Shown here: positions 5,025 through 7,868 of the stretch, piece after piece
Layout: each line of letters opens with the position of its first letter
Position numbering within the stretch: position 1 is the stretch's first letter
Source: Holdemanella sp. MSK.7.32
GTDB taxonomy: Bacteria; Bacillota_I; Bacilli_A; Erysipelotrichales; Erysipelotrichaceae
Assembly: GCF_024460475.1 (NCBI RefSeq)
Contig: NZ_JANFYN010000069.1
Coordinates: 1 to 7,868, forward strand
Reading direction: 5' to 3'
Length of the DNA stretch: 7,868 bases
The notes under the pieces: generated by a model
The model's input: the letters and a program-made list of their open reading frames with translations, nothing else
What the model was told of the DNA's origin: nothing
The model's database searches: none
Program-made: the position numbers and the translations under genes

Positions 5025-5474
5025 CTATTTATACACATACTTATTACCTGTAATATCAAATACCAAATTATCTTCATAGTTTCCACTATAGTTTGTATTT
5101 GTATTAGCTAATGCAATATTGAAATTCTCATCAAAACTTTTGCTACTCGCCGACTGCTTATTATCTATATGAAAAGATTCCTTATCTAAAGAATAAGAAA
5201 TCTCCTGGCTTTTATTCTTTAATTTATAATTATTTTTAGAAGACACACTCACATTTAAATCAACCTGTGCTTCCGCCTTACCACTTACCGCAAATGAACC
5301 TTTGCCACTGTTTTTATCTATACTAACTTCAGATGGGATTGTTATTGTATATCCAGACGTATCAGTTGTCTGATTATTAATAGCTTCAGCTTTTACAACA
5401 TCTGCATCACCACAGGCAATTGATCCTAAGATTAAAAAGCCACATAATGTTATAAATTTCTTCATGTTTTTCAT
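5025..5474 (-). CDS. Secreted surface protein, N-terminal part, 149 aa
   Basis: Residues 1 to about 31 form a signal peptide: MKNMKKF is basic, ITLCGFLILGSIACG is hydrophobic, and VVKAEA suits signal peptidase I. The SIAC stretch is only a poor lipobox. Residues 41-145 look like an extracellular beta-sandwich of the kind in Bacillota surface proteins, starting YTITIPSEVSIDKN and ending with the strand pattern SGNYEDNLVFDI. The frame then meets TAG at 5025-5027. The next codon continues in the same frame into a domain that normally follows this one, so the 149-aa product is probably a truncated export domain of a protein of about 837 residues. AAGGAGG lies 13 bases before ATG 5474, which is long, and a two-codon frame sits between. 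If translated alone it would be a small secreted beta-domain protein. Confidence 0.75.
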   Translation of the reverse strand: MKNMKKFITLCGFLILGSIACGDADVVKAEAINNQTTDTSGYTITIPSEVSIDKNSGKGSFAVSGKAEAQVDLNVSVSSKNNYKLKNKSQEISYSLDKESFHIDNKQSASSKSFDENFNIALANTNTNYSGNYEDNLVFDITGNKYVYK

Positions 5475-5494
5475 CTCATCACAAATACCTCCTT
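5471..5494 (-). promoter_or_regulatory. Ribosome binding site with two-codon upstream frame
   Basis: AAGGAGG (5494-5488) is spaced 8 bases from an ATG at 5479 that reads ATG AGA TGA. That TGA overlaps the ATG of the surface-protein gene (ATGA). The annotated start is 13 bases from the site. Initiation may therefore occur first at the mini-frame and pass to the real start, or simply at the real start with long spacing. Confidence 0.45.
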
Positions 5495-5521
5495 ACTGAT
5501 ACATTGAACCACAATTCAAAT

Positions 5522-5782
5522 CCAAACATTTTCTCGTCATTTCTATGGATAAACACAAACAAAATCCTTGCAATATGATCAAAATTCACGTCAACTCTTC
5601 TGAAAAAACTTCACGTAGCCCTCGAATCTATATCCAGTTCAAAACATTACTATACAAAGTGTGTAAATAAATAGAAAATTATAGGAAAGGGCGGGGAAAA
5701 TGTTTGTTTTTAGGTTTTATGCCAGCGTAAACTCATTAATAGACGGGAAAATGTTTGTGTTCAACGGGATTTTGTTTGTTTT
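5522..5782. mobile_element. Segment bounded by inward-facing motif clusters
   Basis: Five copies of a motif of about 19 bases, AAmACAAACAwwwTCCCGtC, occur in two clusters. On the plus strand they are CCAAACATTTTCTCGTC (5522-5538) and AACACAAACAAAATCCTTG (5552-5570). On the minus strand they lie at 5782-5763, 5761-5742 and 5710-5690. All point inward. Transposons with several transposase-binding sites per end, such as IS21-type elements, are arranged in this way. No transposase gene lies inside, so this would be a MITE-like remnant or a deletion product of about 260 bp. It lies upstream of the surface-protein gene and directly abuts the truncated frame at 5755-6027. Confidence 0.45.
5600..5690. 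repeat. Dispersed element, diverged copy C
   Basis: CAAAACATTACTATACAAAG followed by TGTGTAAAT (5640-5667) matches the core of copies A, B and D. A CTCGAAT at about 5619 stands where the outer arm would be. The rest is too diverged to align by eye, and no adjoining minus-strand terminator is seen. Together with flanking sequence it forms the non-coding region upstream of the surface-protein gene. On the minus strand it contains a TATAGT that could serve as a -10 box, but without a good -35. Confidence 0.5.
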
Positions 5783-6027
5783 CTGTCTTGAATCAAGAAT
5801 ATTGCAGTCATGTTCTGTATAAAAAAAATCCAGAAGTCTCATCATATGATGATTTAAGCTATTATACATATATAGATAACATATGTTTTTTATATGGAGC
5901 TAACAAAAAAATTAAAAAATTTTATGGATGCTATTTTTCTATTGATAAGATGTCCTCAAATGAATTGGAAAAAATGGAGCAATTTCTCAATTCAAAAAAC
6001 CTAAGACCTAGAAGTTTATTATTTTAA
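5755..6027 (+). pseudogene. Tail of a 5'-truncated gene
   Basis: The frame is open to TAA at 6025 and is followed after one base by a terminator, as real genes here are. The part from about 5820 on reads like genuine protein (NPEVSSYDDLSYYTYIDNIC…KKFYGCYFSIDKMSSNELEK), rich in Tyr, Lys and Ser. The first start-like codon, TTG 5755, lies inside the motif cluster of the putative mobile element and has no ribosome binding site, so the natural 5' end has probably been replaced. The first internal ATG would leave only about 25 residues. I do not recognise the family and no domain is evident. An intact small gene with an unseen start is possible but less likely. Confidence 0.5.
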
Positions 6028-6028
6028 T

Positions 6029-6056
6029 CCAAATCTTTATCAGGTTTGGCTTTTTA
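6029..6056 (+). terminator. Terminator after the truncated gene
   Basis: CCAAATC pairs with GGTTTGG (one T-G) around TTTATCA and is followed by C and five T. It lies one base after the stop codon. Confidence 0.8.
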
Positions 6057-6061
6057 TATTC

Positions 6062-6090
6062 TTGATTTTCATCTATTTAAGAACTATAGT
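6062..6090 (+). promoter_or_regulatory. Promoter of the lipoprotein gene
   Basis: TTGATT (6062-6067) and TATAGT (6085-6090) are exactly 17 bases apart. Transcription would start near 6097, leaving a leader of about 106 bases. Confidence 0.65.
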
Positions 6091-6096
6091 ATCCAT

Positions 6097-6153
6097 GAAT
6101 TAGAAACATAAATATATAGATGTTCTTTTGCTTGTATTTAAATACACTAATTC
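6097..6153 (+). promoter_or_regulatory. Structured 5' leader of the lipoprotein gene
   Basis: GAATTAG at the predicted transcript start (6097-6103) pairs perfectly with CTAATTC (6147-6153). An internal self-complementary GTATTTAAATAC lies at 6134-6145. Neither pairs with the ribosome binding site, so this is more likely a stability element than a switch. It matches no riboswitch class I know. Confidence 0.35.
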
Positions 6154-6202
6154 AGGATATTTGTCATCCAAAATTGTTTGATAAAGAAAGAAGGCTTTAA
6201 TC

Positions 6203-7207
6203 ATGAAATTATTCAAATATATTCTCTGCTTATTTTGCGCTATATCTTTAACAGCTTGTCACCAAGATGAAAAGCAAGATTTTTGGGAAGCTACCATTGA
6301 TGCTGTTCAATCCAAATCCAAAGATAATGCGTACTTAAAAAACAACTGGAATATTGGTATAAGTTCAGATGAAGGCAAAAAGCATCAAAATATGGCTGCC
6401 CGCTATATCGTAGAAAACGACAATGAAACAACTACTACCATATTTGCTTTGCAAAACCAAAATGATAAAGAATATATATCCTATACATATACAACAGATG
6501 TAATTGAAGATACAAAAGAATATCAAAAGACAATAACTATTAATTCAACGAATAAGAAATATACAAAGTATGATATCCAATATAATTACTACGAATTTGA
6601 GAATGGAAACTACACATATGGAGAAGACGCAACTGGCTCAATATCAATCAATAAAGATGGCATTACATATGATAATGTTCCACTTTTAAATGAAGCAATC
6701 CAAAGCTGCTGTACAATAATTGATGATTTCCAGGAAGAATTTGATATCGATTATGAAGAATATGATTTTGATCCTCTACCATATCAAATGAAGGATTTGA
6801 ATATTCCAAGTATAGATGAGATTCAGGAGGAAACCGCAACTTCTACAGACTACTATGGAGAACAAAGAATCAACGCAAAAGGATATACACTTGTTGATTG
6901 TTTAAGTATTGATAAAGATACAAATGAAGCAACCTATTCAACTTTCAATTACGAAAGACAGAGTGATGAGGAATCAATTCCATGTACACTTTCATTACAA
7001 GGTAATAACATTTATCTATTGACGCCAGATATGGATATTGATTTTACTTACTATATTTATAAAACAGACGACACCGTTTACATGTATTCCATAGACTATT
7101 CAAGTAATGAAATCATTGAGGATATTACCAACAACGGCGGAAATATGGCCGAGCAAGTTTTAAAAACCACAAATGACAGCTTACGAAAAAAGATTGCAGA
7201 ACAATAA
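6203..7207 (+). CDS. Acidic lipoprotein of unknown function, 334 aa
   Basis: Residues 1-19 are a lipoprotein signal peptide: basic MKLFKY, hydrophobic ILCLFCAI, then lipobox LTAC with the lipidated Cys19. The mature protein should be tethered to the outer face of the membrane. It is very rich in Asp, Glu, Asn, Thr and Tyr. Alternating polar/aromatic strands (for example YISYTYTT, YDIQYNYYEF, YIYKTDDTVYMY) suggest a beta-rich fold, with an acidic stretch EEFDIDYEEYDFDP near residues 178-191 and a short helical, basic C-terminus. There is a Cys pair at 169-170. The ATG follows GAAAGAAGG with a gap of about 8 bases. It has its own promoter at 6062 and is monocistronic. No plus-strand terminator is evident before element copy D begins 12 bases downstream, so the element may form part of its 3' end. 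I do not recognise a family; a surface binding or envelope-stress role would be a guess. Confidence 0.8.
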   Translation: MKLFKYILCLFCAISLTACHQDEKQDFWEATIDAVQSKSKDNAYLKNNWNIGISSDEGKKHQNMAARYIVENDNETTTTIFALQNQNDKEYISYTYTTDVIEDTKEYQKTITINSTNKKYTKYDIQYNYYEFENGNYTYGEDATGSISINKDGITYDNVPLLNEAIQSCCTIIDDFQEEFDIDYEEYDFDPLPYQMKDLNIPSIDEIQEETATSTDYYGEQRINAKGYTLVDCLSIDKDTNEATYSTFNYERQSDEESIPCTLSLQGNNIYLLTPDMDIDFTYYIYKTDDTVYMYSIDYSSNEIIEDITNNGGNMAEQVLKTTNDSLRKKIAEQ

Positions 7208-7218
7208 AAGCTAAACTA

Positions 7219-7370
7219 TTTCTCGATTGTTTTAAGAACGCTCTCGTAGAACGAAAGTTGCTTTTATAACTAATCCTATGAAAACATTATTTCCAAAGTG
7301 TGCAATTTGTCGTTGTTGGTTTTCGAGAACGTTGTGAGAGAAATCGAGAAAGGAGAAGGGTATAAAAAAA
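7219..7370. repeat. Dispersed inverted-repeat element, copy D
   Basis: This is the best preserved partner of copy A, matching at most positions over 150 bases. The outer arms TTTCTCGATT (7219-7228) and AATCGAGAAA (7342-7351) are perfect reverse complements. Inner arms AACGCTCTCG (7237-7246) and CGAGAACGTT (7324-7333) pair with one G-U if read on the minus strand. The core is at 7280-7307. It ends in GAGAAGGGTATAAAAAAAG, which merges into the minus-strand terminator. It separates the lipoprotein gene from a convergent truncated gene. Confidence 0.85.
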
Positions 7371-7391
7371 GGACTCCATTTAAGGAATCCT
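7364..7391 (-). terminator. Terminator of the truncated minus-strand gene
   Basis: On the minus strand AGGATTCC pairs with GGAGTCCT (one G-U) around TTAAAT and is followed by seven T. It lies 18 bases beyond the stop codon at 7410. Confidence 0.85.
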
Positions 7392-7409
7392 AATGTGATA
7401 TATCGTGTT

Positions 7410-7679
7410 TTATCCGATTTCTCTAGCATAAGCATACACAATTTTCGGAGCTTCAGCAGCCTTTGTAGTTGTTTCGGTATAATACTGAGTCAGTTTGGAA
7501 GTGTCGTTCAATTTTCGAGCTTCTTCAGAAAGTGTCTTAATAGTTCGGTTTACATCATTCAAGACTTCATATAATGAGTATTGATTATCTCGAATCTTTT
7601 CCAAGTTATCAACAATATCTGATGATTTGTTTATGATTAGGTTTTGCCTTAGCTCGGTTTCATTCAGTTTTTCACAGTA
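7410..7679 (-). pseudogene. 5'-truncated gene, helical C-terminal fragment
   Basis: The frame is open for 89 codons, from just after a TAA at 7680-7682 to TAA at 7410. The sequence is strongly helical and charged (EKLNETELRQN…SSDIVDNLEKIRDNQYSLYE…RTIKTLSEEARKLN), suggesting a coiled coil of about 55 residues. A tail with TETTTKAAEAP follows. There is no ATG. The first usual start, TTG 7604, has no ribosome binding site and would discard 25 residues of matching character. A CAA-to-TAA change at 7680 is possible, but sequence further upstream soon meets another stop (TAG about 90 bases away). The good terminator shows the 3' end is natural. I do not recognise the family; it is probably the remnant of a longer coiled-coil protein. 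Confidence 0.5.
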
Positions 7680-7682
7680 TTA

Positions 7683-7868
7683 CGGTGGTGTTATAAAGCA
7701 ATATAGGTTTTTATAAGTTTTATTGGTAATATGATGATACTACAAATTTTTTGTATGAAAATTAAACACGATATATTTCCTCTCTACAAACCACTTATAT
7801 TTTGTGTTAAAATACCTGACTTTAGAGGCTGAATAGTAAAAAATGGTGCAACACTCGATATTTGATTA
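7683..7868 (+). promoter_or_regulatory. Non-coding edge with a possible extended -10 promoter
   Basis: No gene is supported in this stretch. TGTTAAAAT (7805-7813) is an extended -10 box without a good -35. An ATG at 7843, with GAGG 14 bases upstream, opens a plus frame (MVQHSIF…) that is still open at the edge. It could be the start of a gene to the right, but too little is visible to call it. Confidence 0.25.

Noticed and set aside
5624..5690. Promoter for the surface-protein gene inside copy C
   Set aside because: A TATAGT is present on the minus strand but no acceptable -35 at 16 to 18 bases; the corresponding bases differ in the other element copies.
7232..7441. Minus-strand frame of 69 codons
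   Set aside because: It overlaps the terminator hairpin and element copy D and has no supported start.

Overview
The window is AT-rich DNA from a low-GC Gram-positive bacterium (Bacillota). Evidence for this is AGGAGG-type ribosome binding sites, sigma-A-like promoters, a CcpA-type cre site, many intrinsic terminators, and a secreted protein with InlB-type and DUF6273-like repeats. A gut or oral Erysipelotrichia- or Clostridia-like Firmicute fits best, but the species cannot be named from this sequence. No rRNA, tRNA, CRISPR array or intact transposase gene was found.

Layout, left to right. (1) 1-431 holds a plus-strand terminator and the first copy of a long intergenic repeat. That repeat has 54-bp tandem units, oppositely oriented copies of the same motif, and a central terminator. 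(2) 395-1478 is a minus-strand operon. It has a strong promoter, a 41-aa membrane peptide, an ATC-hydrolase family protein, a 38-codon open frame and a terminator. (3) 1491-1641 is copy A of a dispersed, nested inverted-repeat element of about 150 bp. (4) 1680-2092 is a decayed plus-strand gene with its terminator. (5) 2129-2394 is a 44-aa membrane protein with its own promoter, overlapping cre site, strong ribosome binding site and terminator. (6) 2395-2745 is the second copy of the long intergenic repeat. (7) 2758-2955 is element copy B joined to a minus-strand terminator. (8) 2961-5494 is a minus-strand secreted surface protein split in frame by one TAG codon. (9) 5522-5782 is a non-coding segment bounded by inward-facing short motifs, like the end of a mobile element, with element core C inside it. 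(10) 5755-6056 is the tail of a truncated plus-strand gene and its terminator. (11) 6062-7207 is a plus-strand lipoprotein gene with promoter and structured leader. (12) 7219-7391 is element copy D joined to a minus-strand terminator. (13) 7410-7679 is a 5'-truncated minus-strand frame, followed by nearly featureless sequence to the edge.

The genes do not form one pathway. The window looks like an accessory region of short, independently terminated genes and gene remnants, separated by two repeat families. Three observations stand out. The surface-protein frame is interrupted by one amber codon. The dispersed element directly follows minus-strand terminators, and its stems appear to be conserved through G-U pairs on that strand. 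The two long intergenic repeats differ by exactly the presence or absence of the 44-aa gene module, with the joint in poly-T. Domain names come from recognition by eye; no database search was run.
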